The notes under the pieces: generated by a model
Database searches by the model: none
Told to the model about the DNA's origin: nothing
The model's input: the letters and a program-made list of their open reading frames with translations, nothing else
Program-made: the position numbers and the translations under genes
Shown here: positions 16,391 to 29,700 of the stretch, piece by piece
Numbering within the stretch: position 1 is the first letter of the stretch
Layout of the letters: each line of letters opens with the position of its first letter
NCBI GenBank assembly: GCA_963798325.1
Contig: CAWCSS010000001.1
Span: 744,001 to 808,000, forward strand
Source of the DNA: Solirubrobacter sp963798325
GTDB lineage: Bacteria > Actinomycetota > Thermoleophilia > Solirubrobacterales > Solirubrobacteraceae
Direction: 5' to 3'
DNA: 64,000 nucleotides

Positions 16391-17763
16391 CTACCGGGTC
16401 CGTTCGACGGTCGAGGTGCTGCCATCGGCGTGCCGGAAGATCAGCTTGACGAGCCCGACGCCCGCGGCGAAGTAGCTCGTGCGGCTGCCGCTCCCGAACC
16501 GGTGGCCGTTCTGGTTGAGCGTGGACCGGACCGCGACCGCGCGGTAGCGCCCGGCGGGCACCTTCACCCGGTAGGTGCCGAGCACGCGCGAGGTGCCGGT
16601 GACGCCGTTGACGTCGAAGTCACGCGTGCCCAGGGCCGGCTGCCAGGTCTGCCCGCGGGCCGCGTAGGCGGGCACCACCGGGTTGAAGCCGTAGCTCATG
16701 AGATCGAAGGCGGTGATGAAGCGCCGCCGGCCCTCCGGCCCGTTGCGCGGGCCCAGGGTCGGCAGGCGGTTGCGGGTCGTGGCGCGCCGGTAGACGGTCG
16801 AGACGCTCCGCAGCCCGCTGAGCCGGTTGGTGAACACGTAGCTCGCCTGGACCTTGATCGGGCCCGAGAGGTTGCGGACGTCGACTCGCGCGGTGTTGTT
16901 GACCACGCCGCGGACATCGAAGCGCTGCGTCGACCACGACTTCATGCGCTTGTCGTTGCGCCAGCGGAAGCGGCCGGTCGACGCCGGGCTTGAGCGGCAT
17001 CAGGTCGAGATCGCTCGGGAGCGGCTTCGAGCCTCAGCGTGGTGGCGGTGAGCTGGGAGGTGGAGGTCTCGCCGCCGTTGTGCTCGAACTGGATCTGCAC
17101 GGGCCCGACGCCGTAGGCCCACCAGACCGTGCGCACGCCGCTGCCGAACGGGTCGCCGAGCGCGCCCGTCTGGGTCACGACCGAGCGGATCTTGGCCGTG
17201 TTGATCGGCACCCCGAACGCGGGCACCGTGATCTTCTCGCGGCCGATGTAGGTGTTGGCGGCGACGACGTCGTTGCCCGCGCCGCCGATCGAGTTCCAGG
17301 TCGCGCCCTGCACCAGCGGCTCGGCGATCACGGGCGACCGCGCCCCCCAGATCGCGAGGAAGAGGCTGCCCGAGAGGCTGTTGCCACACAGGACCACGGT
17401 CGGGCACAGCAGCGGGAAGCGCTGTGGCGCGGGCGTGGACTGGTAGTTGACGTTGAGCAGGCCGGCGTCGCTGGCACGGAAGTCCAGCCAGCCCGCGATC
17501 GGCTCCTGGTCGGCGGGCACGCCGACCTCGTTCCAGCCGAGGCGGAAGTCGCGGTCGTCACGCTGCGCAAGGACGTAGCGCTCCGTGCGCGCGACCGGCG
17601 CGTACGCGCTGTCGGACCAGGTGTACGTCCACTCCGCGCCATCGGTCCGGGGCAGCCATTGCGCCGCCGGATCGTCGAGGTCGACCGCGCTCGCGAGCGC
17701 CGGGAACACGGCCATCACGACGAACCCCGCAAGCGACCCTCCAACGAGTCGTCGCAATCTCAT
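16391..17763 (-). CDS. Secreted protein A2, ~457 aa, unknown family (one frame change)
   Basis: The N-terminus MRLRRLVGGSLAGFVVMAVF is an export signal, followed by the mature motif AAQWLPRTDGAEWTYTW. A first beta-rich domain contains LLNVNYQSTPAPQRFPLLCP and QTGALGDPFGSGVRTVWW; a second contains STQRFDVRGVVNNTARVDV and a C-terminal GLVKLIFRHADGSTSTVERT. The frame changes once near 17000, between the two domains. The paralog A1 at 58896-60271 shares all these motifs in the same order. The ATG at 17763 overlaps the stop of the giant gene as ATGA, so translation of A2 is likely coupled to it. No known family is recognised; a secreted partner of the giant protein is the natural guess. Confidence 0.75.
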
Positions 17764-20700
17764 CCCTTCGTCCTTCCTCTCGACGCCTTGCGCTTGGCCG
17801 CCGCCCGCTTCTTGGCGGCCGCCTGCTTCTTCTTGGCCGCCGCGCGCTTCTTCGCGGCCGCCTGCTTCTTCTTCTTCTTCTTGGCCGCCGCGCGCTTCTT
17901 CGCGGCCGCCTTCTTCTTCGCGGCCGCGCGCTGCTTGGCCGTCAGAGTCTTCTTCTTCGCCTTGGCCTTCTTCTTGGCCTTGGCCTTCTGGGCGGCGGCG
18001 TTCAGCGGCGTCGCCGGCCGGTCGAAGGCGGGATTGAGGCTCGCGCCCAGGACCACCGGCGGGACCCGCGAGTCGACCAGCCCGATCGGGCCCTGGACCT
18101 CGCGCGGCACGCCGGCCTGGAAGCCGGGCCGCGTGCTGTCCTGCGTGGTCGCGCCGTTGACGCGATCGCCCGCGTTGTTGGTGATGAACACGTCGCGACC
18201 GCCGCCGCCGATCAGCACGTCGGCGTAGCTCGGGTCGGGATCGTCGACGCGGTTGAGCCCGCCGTCGGTGTTGACGTCGTCGTCGGCGTTGATCACGTCG
18301 TCACCCGTGCCGCCGGACAGGTAGTCCATCCCGGTCCCGCCGACGAGCCAGTCGTTGCCCGCGCCGCCCTCGATCCAGTCGTTGCCGTCGCTGGCCGCGA
18401 GCTCGGAGACCTTCGGGCCGCGCGATGGATCGTTGGTCAACAGGAACGGCAGCCCGCCGACGAGCACCCGCTCGTAGCGGTGCGCCTCGTCGAAGAGCGC
18501 GAAGTGCGCCTGGGTCTCACCCGCGGCGTGGAAGTCGTAGTGGAGCAGGCCGCCCGGGTTGTACGGGCGCGTGAAGTCCGAGCGGACGATCGCCACCAGC
18601 TCGCCGTTGCGCAGATCCGCCGCGTAGCCGAGCAGCGTGGCCTCCGCGCCCGACAGCGCGTCGTCGCCCGCCCCGCCGTCGATGACGTCGCTGCCCAGGC
18701 CGCCGAAGATGATGTCGTCGCCGCCGGCGTCCGGCGTGCTCACGACGGCGAACTTGAAGATCGTGCCCGCCGCCGCGGTGAGGCCCACGCCGTTGAGCGG
18801 CTCGGCCAGGCCGGTGCGGTAGGTGCGGATGCGGCCGTCGTCGCCGAGCAGCCCGTCGTCGCCGGTGCCGCCGGAGATCCAGTCGTGCCCGCCGCCGCCG
18901 ATGATGTCGTCGTTCTCGGCGTCGCCGAACAGCCGGTCCTGCCCGGCGCCGCCGTAGATCGCGTCCTCGCCGGACTCGCCGTGCACCTCGTCGTCGCCGC
19001 TGCCGTCGAGCAGGGCGACCGCACGCACGACCAGCGTCGGGTTGTAGTTGAAGCGGGCGAGGCCGGTGCCCGACAGCACGCGCACGATGTTCCCGTTGTC
19101 GCCGATGATCACGTCCGCGTCGGTCGAGCGCGCATCGAGAAGGTCGCCGGTCACGATGTCCAGGGCGATCCGGCGTCCCGAGCCGCCGAAGATGATGTCG
19201 TCGCCGTCCGGGCGCAGCTCGGCGCTGGTCAGGCTGAACAGCGACGAGCTGCCGCCGATCAGGTCGTCCTGGCCGAGGCCGCCGAAGATCACGTCGGCGC
19301 CGCCGCCGCCCTCGATGTAGTCGTCGCCGTCGGTGGAGCGCTCGACGGCCGGGGAGACCGTGAGCTCGCCGAGCGGATCGTCGAGCGTCGGGTGCCGCGC
19401 GGCGCCGACCTTCGCGTCCTCGAGCGCGCCGTCGCCGATCAGGGTGTCGTTGCCGAGCTGGCCGAAGAGCATGTCGTCGCCCGCGCCGCCCGTGATGTAG
19501 TCGTCGCCCCAGCCCGTGGGCACGCCGCCGACCACCGCGGCGCCCTCCAGCGTGGCCGAGTGGCGCAGGTCGAGCACCGCGAAGACCGCCCAGCTCGGCA
19601 CGTGCCCGGCGCGGCCGGTGTAGTGGCCGGCGATCCCGTCCAGCAGCGGCGCCTGCGCACCGTCGAGCGCGTACAGCGCGCCGCTCGGGCGCGGTCTGGA
19701 AGCGCAGCGAGAGCGCGCCGTCGAGCTGGCGCTGGAGGCTCACCTGATCGCCGAAGAGCAGGTCGTCGCCGGCGTCGCCGTCGATCGCGTCGCCGCCGGT
19801 CCCGCCGATCAGCAGGTCGTCGCCGTCCTCGCCCTCGAGCCGGTCGAGCCCGCCGTCCAGATAGTCGCTGGTGTAGATCTGCCACAGCCGGGCGCCCGCC
19901 GGCAACGTGTCGCTGTAGACCAGGGCGCCGTGATCGCCGAGCCCGATGTCGTCGCCCTCGCCGAGCACGAGCCGGTCCGCGCCGTTGCCGCCGAGCGCGA
20001 CGTCGTTGCCGCTGCCCGTCCAGAGCTGGTCGTCGCCGCCGGTCTTCGGGGCGATCGTCGTCACCAGAGCGAGCCGCAGCGGCAGCGGCGTGAGCGGCGC
20101 GCCGTCGGCGCCGACGACGCGCCCGGAGTCGCCGAGCACGACGTCGTCGCCCGCCCCGGTGCGGAGCACGTCGCGACCGGCGCCGCCGATGACGACGTCG
20201 TGGCCGCCGAGCGTCGTGATCGTGTCGTTGCCGCCGATGGCGAAGTCGGCGCTGATGGCCAGCGCGAGGGCGCGGGCGATGCCGTCGGTGCGGTCGCCGG
20301 ACCCGCCGTGGCCGAACACGCTCACCGCGGCGGCCTCCCACTCGGCCAGCCGCGCCATGTCGGGCGCCGGGTCGCCGAGCGCGGGCAGCGGCCGCGCCGG
20401 GTCGAAGTACAGGACGCGGCCACGGTCGCCGAAGATCACGTCGCCGCCGGAGCCGCCGTCGATCACGTCGTCGCCCTGGCCGCCGAAGATGATCAGCGGC
20501 AGCGTGCTCGTCTGCGCGTGCACGATGTCGTCGTCGGAGCTGGTCGGCGCTCGGCAGCGTGAACGCCTGGCGCTCGACCTTCACGACGGTGACGATCACC
20601 AGCGCCCCGTCGGTCGCGCCCACCAGCGTGAGCTGTCGAGCCGTTGCGGGTGAAGGCCCCGCCGTGCCGTTGACCAGCACCGAGATCGGTGTCGCCGGCG

Positions 20701-23700
20701 GCGAGCGCCGCGCCCGTGAAGGTGACCGTCCGGACGCCCGCGCCGAGGACGAACGCCTGCTTGTAGGTGCGGGTGATCTCGACCGAGACGGCCGCGTCCG
20801 GGCGGGCGCTGCCCAGCAGCCGCACGAGCCCGTCGGGCTGGTAGGCGACGGCCACGGGCGCGCCGTCGATCCAGGCGCGCACGCTGTCGGCCGGGACCTG
20901 ATGATCGCCCGCGCGCAGGCCGCCGGCGACGCGCGTAGACGTGGTCGTAGGCGCCCTGGGTGTCGAGCACGAAGAAGCCGTCCTGGCCGGCCTGCAGGTC
21001 GACCCACACCTCGTCGTCGCCGAGGCCCGTGTTCAGCGACGTGACCGTGCGCACGCCGGCGCGCTCGTGCGTGGCGTCGATGTGGATGCGGTCGGCGCCC
21101 GAGCCCGCTCCAGATCGTCACGCCGTCGGCGAACGTGCCATCGGCGGCGGCCTTGTAGGTGATCGGCGCCGGCGCGAGGCCACTGACCAGGATCTCGGAG
21201 CCGGGCGCGTCGGTGATGCGCACGTCGCTGTCGCCGACCAGCGCGGCCTCGTCGCTGATCATCAGCTGGTGACGGCCGGTGCCGGCGTCGATGTTGAGCG
21301 CGCCGAGGACCTGGTCGAGGTTGCCGTAGAGGTAGTCGGGGTGGTCCGGCTGGCCGTAGTGGGCGCCCGAGGACACGTAGACGCGCTCGTCGCCGTCGGC
21401 CAGTGAGAGGTTGGTCGTGGCCGTCGTGCCCTGGACGTTGAAGACGTCGTTGCCGGAGCCGAGGTCGATGTCGAGCGTCTCGACGCCGTAGTAGTTGATG
21501 CCGTCCATGCGCGTGGCGAGCGCGAGCGTGCCGGTGAGCGCGCTCGCGTCGACCCAGCCGATCGTCGTCGTCTCGTCCTCGCCGCGGAACAGGAACCGGT
21601 AGACGCTGCCGTAGCGGCGGACGGTGACGTTGCTGGTGTGCGGCAGCAGCGGGTTCCCGTTGTTCGGGTCCATGATCGCCGAGACGGCGGCGAGCACGTC
21701 GGCCTCGCTCGCGTCGTAGGCGATCGGCGCGGTGATGTAGTCGCGCAGGATGCCCGTGACCGGGTCGCGGCGGACGAAGTGCAGCCGGTAGGTGCCGCCG
21801 GTCGCGGCCAGCGTGAGCGTCTGGACGATGCCGACTGCGGGACCGCGCGCGGGACCAGCACCGCGTTGACCGACACGCTGTGGGCGACCGCGGCCACCAG
21901 CTGCGAGACGTCCCGGAACGCCAGCGCCGCGAAGTCCTGGCTCGCCGCCTCGCGGATGAACGTCACGGTGTAGGTGACGCTGCCGTCGATGCGATCCATC
22001 GTGACCTTCAGGTCCGGCGTGTCGAACAGTGCCCGCAGCGCCGTCGCGACCTGATCGGCGGTGGCGTCGAACGCCAGCTCGACGAACGAGTGCGTGTCGG
22101 TGCGCTCCAGGCGGTAGCGGCCGCCGGCGGCCTGGATGGAGATGACCTGCGTCAGCGGCGGGGTCGGCATGTCCAGCCCGGTCAGCGTCGAGCCGGTCAG
22201 CGTGCCCGTGTTGTCGTTGGTGTCGGCGGCGTCGTCGACGATCACGAGGTCGGCGCCCGCGCCGGTGTGCAGCGTCAGCAGGGCGGCGATCTGGTCGACG
22301 ATGCCCTCGTCGTTGCGCACCGTGATCTTGTCGTCGCCGAGGCCACTCTCGATCGTCGTGTGACCCGAGATGGTCTTGACCAGGAACGTGTCGTTGCCGG
22401 CGGCGCCGAAGACGTTGGTCGAGCCGACGTGGGTGGACTCGATCGTGAACGTGTCGTGGCCGCTGCCGAGGTGGATGTTGAGCTCTTCGATGTTGGCGTA
22501 GGTGATGCCGGCCGCGAACCGCACGGGCTCGCCGAACGGGGCCCCGTCGCCGAGGTTGAGCGCGCCCGGCAGGCCGAGGCCGGTCAGGCTGGTCGACGTC
22601 AGCGTGCCCGTGGTGTCGGACTGGCTGGAGTCGTTGAAGACGTTCACGACGTCGATGCGGTTGCTCTCGGGCGGCTGGGAGCCGATGCCGCAGCAGCGCC
22701 GTGTCGCGCTCGCCCGGCAGCTTGACGCCGTTGCGCAGTGACCGGTCGGCGGTGCCGGGGCCGCCGTCGATCTCCAGCGGGCCGAGCAGCTTGGTCAGCA
22801 GGTGCGTGGCGGCCGGGAACGTGACGACGTTCTCGCGGCCGGGCGGCAGCGAGTACGCGCTGTCCGCCCCGTACTCGATGCGCTGCTGCTTGTACCAGGC
22901 GTTCGCGGCGTTCGGGTCGCCGCTGAAGACGGCCACGGCGGCCAGGCGGGTGACGACGACGCTCGTGCCCGCGGCGAACGGGAACGCGCCTTCGCTGGTG
23001 AACTCGAGCTTCTCGTCCTGGGTGGCGTTGTCGCCGCGGATGACGCCGATCTTGAAGTCCGCGCAGGTCGCGCCGTCGGTGGTGCACACCCGCACGCGCT
23101 GGCCTTCGAGGAAGCCGTCGGCGAGCCAGCTCGAGCCGTCGGCGCGGACGAGGCGGCGATTGGCGGTGTCGAAGGTGGCGTTGCCCGTCCACAGGCCCTG
23201 GCGGGCGAGCTGGCTGACGACCGCGGCGGTGAAGGTGCCGCTGGCGCCGGTCGCGTCGGTCAGCGTGATCGTCCTGGCGGTGACCGAGAGGATCGTGCGG
23301 TCGCCGTTGGCGGCGCCCAGGCCGCCGAGGCGGATGAGCTGCCCGGCCGCGAAGCCGTCGTCCAGGAAGGAGCCGACGTCGGTGCGCGTGATCGTCGTGC
23401 GGCCGCCGGCGGCGCCGGCCGTGACCGTGCCGCCGAACACCAGCGCCGTCGGCGCGTAGCCGCCGATCGGCGCGTACGTCGACCGGCACGCCGTTGATCG
23501 AGCGCACGTCGGTCAGCCCGTCGGTGACGATCGCGACGCGGACATCGGCGGTCGGCTGCATGGTCAGGCGCAGGAACGAGTCGTCGGTCGCGCCGCCCTG
23601 GACGACCAGCGTGCTGTTGCCGCTCTCGAGCGCGACGACGCCGGCGGTCTCGTCGTCGATGACGTCGACCGCGACCCGGGTGGGCGGCGCGTACGGGCTC

Positions 23701-26700
23701 GGGACGAGGTAGGCGGCGTCGTCGGCGCTCAGCAGCGCGAACTCGATCACGGCGGTCCGCGGGTCCTGGCGCAGCGTGTTGTCGCGCGGCGTGATGACCA
23801 GCCGCACCGGGGCGTTCCAGTCGGCGGTGGTGAACTTCAGCGTCCGGGTCGCGGCGTCGTAGCGGGCGTCGGCGGAGGAGATCGTGAACGCCTGCTCGCC
23901 CACGGCGTCGAGCAGCGAGGCGCACGGAGACGGTGCCGAACGCGGGCGCCGCGGTCAGCCGGACGAGCAGCTCGTCGAGCAGCGCCGTGGTCGAGTTGCC
24001 CTCGATGACCACGGTGCGGTCGTCCTCGACGGTCGTGCCGGGCTGGATCTCCTGGACGAGCACACCGGGCGTGTCGTCGTCGCGCACGATGACCTCGACG
24101 TTGCGCACGAGCGTGCCGTCGAAGCGCGCGTCGGTCGAGATGACGCTGTGGTTGACGGCGACGACGCGCGTGCCCTCCGAGCGCGGATCGTCGATCGCCA
24201 GCACGTAGACGCGCTGGTCGGCGTTCCAGTTGGCGCCGCTGAACGTCAGCACCAGGGAGCGCTGCGCGACCCCGGTCAGCGTGTCGCTGTTGTCGTAGAC
24301 GTAGCGCTGGAACTCCGACGGGTCGTCGCAGTCGGCGTCGGTGGCGCCGGTGCACAGCCAGATCGTGTCGCCGCCCGTCTCCTGCTGCGGCGAGCGGCCG
24401 GCCGAGACGGTGACGTACACCGGGCCGGTCGGCGTGGTCGCCAGCCGGATGTCGTAGCGGTCGATGCGCAGGCCGTTGTCGCCCTCGCGCACGGTCGTGA
24501 AGCCGCCGGTCTCGGTGATGATCACGTTGCCGCTGGTCGGCGTCGCGACGTTGACGTTGATCCCCTCGACGAGCCACCCCGTCGTAGAGCGGGTCGCCCG
24601 AGGTGACGATGTGGTCGATCGAGCCGTGCAGGCCCTCGAGGTCCTTCACGAAGATGTCCGCGGTGACGTCGCCGGTGACGTTGATCGTGTCGCTGCCGAG
24701 GCCGCCGATGACGCGGTAGGCGACGCCGAACGCCGTCGACTGCACGAAGAACTCGTCGTCGCCCTCGAGCCCGTCGACCTCGACGATCTCCATGCTCGCG
24801 TAGCGGACGTTGACGCCCGCGCCGAGGACGCCCGCGGCGGTGATGACGATGTGGTCGGCGAACTCGGTGCCGAGCACGACGACCTTGTTGAAGCCGGTGC
24901 CGCCGTCGAGTGAGACCGGGGCGTTGACGTTGTAGGTGACCTGGTCGTCGCCGGCGCCGGCGCGGATGTCGAGCGGCCGCGCGGTCGAGAGCCCGATCGC
25001 GGGACTGCGCGATGCCGTTGGCGTCGAGCACGATGGCGCCGCTCGAGCACCTCGGCGAGCGCGAAGGCGCGCACGACGAAGCTGTCGTTGCCGTCGTCGC
25101 CCTCCAGGCGCAGCTCGGCCTGGTTGGAGTAGACGATGAACTCGTCGTCGCCCGTGCCGCCCTGCGCGATCAGCGGGGCGTGCGTGCCGGGGCTCAGCCA
25201 GCCGCGGGTGGTGGCGATCAGGGTCGGGAAGACGTCGGACGCCGCGAGGCCGCCTTCGGCGACGTCGCGCTTGGAGCCGAAGATCTGCCCGATCTGGAAG
25301 CTGTCGTCGTCGGCGCCGCCGTCGAGGGTGACGATCGCCGTCGTGTCGTCGGCGAAGAACGCGTCGTTGCCGCCGCGGCCGTAGACGGTCAGGCGGCCGT
25401 TGAGGGCGCTGTCGTAGTTGATCCGCTGGACGAAGGTGCTCGGCTCGTTGCCGGTGATCGTGTCGCGGTAGCAGTCGAGGTCGTTGCCGCCGGCGCAGCT
25501 CGAGCGCGCTGCTCACGGGCGCGCCGCCGCTGCCGGCCAGCAGTGCCACGTAGCCCGGGCGGTCGGTCAGCTCGCCCGGGATCGACTGCGCGGCGCGCAG
25601 CAGGAAGATGTCGTCGGCCTCGTACTTGGTCCCCGCCGGCGCCGGCGCGCCGTAGATCGTGTCGCGGCCGTAGATCGCGGCTTCGTCGACGCCGTCGCCG
25701 GGGGCGCCGGTGTCGAGCAGGTTGACGACGTAGTTGCGCTGCGAGCCCTGGCTGCCGGTGGTGTAGATCGCGTAGCGGTCCGCTGCCGGCCTGGCCGTCG
25801 AGCGTCAGCGTGTGGCCGGCGGCGACGTTCATCGTCTGCAGGTAGTAGACGGTGAACAGGTCCTCGCCGGCGTCGCCGAAGACGCGCGTGGAGCCGCCGA
25901 GCAGGATGTAGCCGGCCGAGTCGAGCGTGGTCGCGCCCGCCACGCCGGTCGGCGTCGCCGAACTGGAAGCGTGTCGACGTCGGTCTGGCCCCAGATGCGG
26001 GTGAGCGAAGCCCGCGCCGGGCGTGATCGTGCCGCGCAGGACCATCGTCGTCCCGAAGTGCGGGTCGCCGTTGCCCCAGTCGCCGTAGATGTCGATGCCG
26101 CGCCCGGCGGCGATCTCGCTGTTCGCGGTCGTGGTGACGTCGTCGCCGACCGCAGCAGCACGGAGCCGCTCGCCGCGATCCGGCCGCGCGGGACCGTGCG
26201 CAGCACGTTCTCGACGAAGCGCACGGCGCCGTCGTGCACCAGGTCGAGGTCCTCGTCGAGCGTGCCGAGGCCCGGCGAGCGTCACGCCCGTGCGCACGTC
26301 GCCCGTGACCGCGAGCGTCGCCGACAACGTGATCGTCGTGGCGGTCACGGAGGCGATCGTGTAGTCGCCGTCGTACGGGGTTCCGCCCGCGATCCGCAGC
26401 GTCGTGCCGGCGAGGAACCCGTCGGTCGCGAAGCTGCGCTCGCGGTCAACGTGGCGCCGTCGAAGGTGACCGGCCGGTGAACGTCGCGGCCGCGGCGGGC
26501 GCGGCGGAGTGCGGTCGCGGTCTCGCGGACCGTGATCCGCACGTCGCCGCCGAGCGCCTCGGCGAGCACGAGGTGCAGCGTGCCGCGCGTCTCGGTCACG
26601 TAGATGTTCGCGGCGGCCTCCAGGCCGACGTCGCCGGCGGCGGCGTGCGAGGACTCGATCTCGAGGTCGTTGGCGCCGCCGGGTCGCCGATGCTCGCTCC

Positions 26701-29700
26701 GGCGCCGTTGGCGTCGAGGTCGATGCTGGTGGCGAAGACGTTGGCCTCGGCGTCGCCGGCGCCGCCGTTGCGGGCGTCGACGGATCGAGCCGGCGACCGT
26801 GGTCAGCGTGACGTCGCCGCGCGTCCAGACGGTGTCGAGCTCGAGTCGGCCGACGCGTCTCGGTCAGGAAGATGCCGGAGGTCGCGGCGGCGAGCCGGTC
26901 GAACGCGTTCAGCACGCCGGTGCCGTTGAGCCGTCGGCGTTGATCTCGAGGAAGTTGCCCGGCGTCCCGATGCCGCCGGTGATCAGGCCGGTGCCGGCGG
27001 TCAGCGTGATGTTCACGCCGGTGACGTCGGTCGGCGTCGGGTCGCTGCCGAGCAGGCCGTCGCCGCGCTCGGCGTCGAGGATCCGCTCGGGCGAGGTGAG
27101 CGTCACGTCGGAGGCGGTCGAGGTGATGGCGCCGGCGCGCAGGTCGCCGCTGCGCTCGGTGACGGTGACGAAGCCGTTCGTCGTCATGTCGAGCTTGCCG
27201 TTGCCGTCGGCGGTCGAGAGCGCGGCCCCGGTCCCGAGGTCGGTCAGCGTGGCGTCGACGTCGGTGGTCGCCGTGAAGGTGATCGTCGTGGCGGTGCTGG
27301 GTGCTGGATCGAGATGTCGCGGCCGGCGCGCGCGTCGGCGAACGTGTAGGCGCTGTTGACCGGCGTCGCCGGGGCCGCCGAACGGCCCCGATGTTCGTGG
27401 TGAAGGCGACGCCGGTGCCGGCCGGAAGTGCCCGTGGTAGATCGCGCAGCCGGCGCAGGTGTCGGTCGGCGTCAGCGCCGGGTTCAGGAAGCAGCCGCGG
27501 CGTGCTGTAGCTGCCCGCGGGTCCGAACACGCCGATGAGCACGCCCGGCAGCGTCGTCGCGGCGCCTGCTGCTGGTTGGAGTCGTTGATCACCAGGTCGA
27601 GGTCGTTACCCGCCCGCAGCGAGGCGATGGTGACCGCGAACGGCGTCGCGCTGATCGTCTCGCGGCGGACCGCGCGCAGGTCGAGCACGGCGTCGGTGGT
27701 CGCCTCGACCGTGACGCGTGATCGGCCGGAGCGTGTTGGTCGCGTCGACGAACTGGATCAGCTCGACGGGGATCGGCGCGCGTGCGGTGATGACGCCGCC
27801 GGTGCTGCGCGTGTGCGTGCCGATCGAGCCGCCGTCGGCGTTGAGCGTGAGCACGTTGGTGCGCAGCAGCAGGAACGGCCTCGCCGCGGCCGAGCCGACG
27901 ACGATGCTGCCGCGCTGGTTCTCGATGATCGTCGTGCCGATCGGGTTGTCGATCGTGACGTCGGTCGCCTCGCCGGGCTGCGGCAGCTGAGCCGGCCCCG
28001 AGCACGATGTCGCGAGCTCGCGGTGGCGCCGGTCTGGAGTGTTGCGGATCTCGACGCGCGTCGCCGGGAAGCTGTGCGTGAGGTCGAACTCGAACGTCGC
28101 GCCGGGCGCGTTCGTCTCGTTGAGCGACACGTTGTTGGCCGGGTTGTCCGTCGGGCCCGGGACGTTCTCGGCGTTGATCGTGATGATCGGCGTCTGGGTG
28201 CCGTTGACGACGTCGATCAGGTGGATGACGAGCGTGCGGCTCGACGCGTTGGTGATCCGGACGTAGTCCCAGGTCTCCTGGTAGTCGAAGAGCCCGGCGT
28301 TGCCCCAGATCTGGCTCGTCGGGCGCGTCCGCGAGGTCGTTGGCGCGGAAGCGCAGCGATCCCGGCGCGGTCGTTGCGCAGGTCCCCGACCCAGATCTGG
28401 CGGCCTGTCGGGATCGTGCTGCCGAGCCCGTAGGCGGTTGCCGAGCTCGTCGGTGACGATGACGTTGACGAGCTTGACGATCGTGCCCGTCTCGTCGACG
28501 ATGAGCTCGGGGTTCGCCTCGCCGAGCATCGTCACGTCGCCTCCCAGAAGATGTTCCGGTAGGCGTTGAAGGCGCCCGGCTTGTCGCCGTAGTGGCCGAC
28601 GAAGGCGCCGCCGTGCGCGTCGTCGTCGCGCTCCCAGCGGTTGCGGAACTGGTTGGCGTCGACCGTCAGGTCGGCGGTCTCGATGAAGGACTCGTTGCGC
28701 GCCGTGACCTTGGCCGTGGTCGCGACGTCGGTCTTGGCCGTGGCGTAGGCCTCGCCGAAGGCGCACGCGCACTCGGAGTCGGCGCGGGTGGAGAGGTCGA
28801 CGCCTCGGTAGACGGCCTGGATCCAGAGCGCCTGGTTGCCGATCAGCTGGTAGCCCGCGGCGCCGCTGCGGGTCTCGATCAGCACCTCGGTCAGCCCGCC
28901 CGCGTTGACGGTCGCGTCCGCGTCGGAGCGCGCGCCGAAGGCCTCCGCCTTGGACCGGGCGTAGCTGCGCGCGTACAGCGCGTCGACGATCGCCGAGACC
29001 TCGATGCGTTCGCCGGTGAGCCGCGCCGTGCCGCGGATGTACGTCCGCGTGAGGGGAGCTCGAGTCCACAGTGACGGTCGCCGTCGCGTCGGCGTCGACG
29101 CCGAGGCCGCCGCCCTGCGCGGTCGCCGAGGCGTTCCCGTTGACCGCGGTGTGCGAGCGGGCCGTCAGGTCCGCGCCCGCGGTCAGCGTGCCGGCGATGT
29201 CGGCGGTGGTGCTGTAGCGCAGCGTGAGCGACGCGTTGGCGTGGACGCCGCTGCCGAGGCCGGCGCTGTTCGTGCCCGCCGTCGCGTTGCCCGCCGCCGC
29301 CGCCCCCGCGTCGATCGCGAGGTTGCGGGTCGCGGTGAGCGTGGCCCCCGCGGCGACCGTCAGCGTCGTCGTGGCCGCCAGCGACGCGGACGTGTCCGCG
29401 CTGCCGATCGAGACGAAGCCGCCGCCGCCGTTGGTCGAGATCGAGGCGACGTTGCCGCGGTTGTCGGTGCGGATGACCACGTCGAGGCCGGAGAGCTGCG
29501 CACCGGCGCTGATCGTGTTGGTCAGCCGCGTGTCGACCGATGCGGTCGAGCTGGAGGACTTGACGTCGACGAAGCCGCCGCCCGAGCCCGATCCGGAGGC
29601 GGTGACGACGAGATCGCCGGACGGCGCGCCCGCGAGCGTGTCGCCCGCGCCGATGCCGTCGAGGCGCTGCGCCCCGTTGCCGGCCGAGGTGAGGTCGAGC

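Noticed and set aside
14035..16449. Plus-strand open frame of 804 codons opposite B2
   Set aside because: It has no recognisable domain and it spans the stop and signal-peptide regions of a convincing minus-strand gene.
17760..18180. Sortase (LPXTG) or other C-terminal anchor on the giant protein
   Set aside because: The end of the protein is Lys/Ala-rich with no LPXTG-like motif and no hydrophobic segment.
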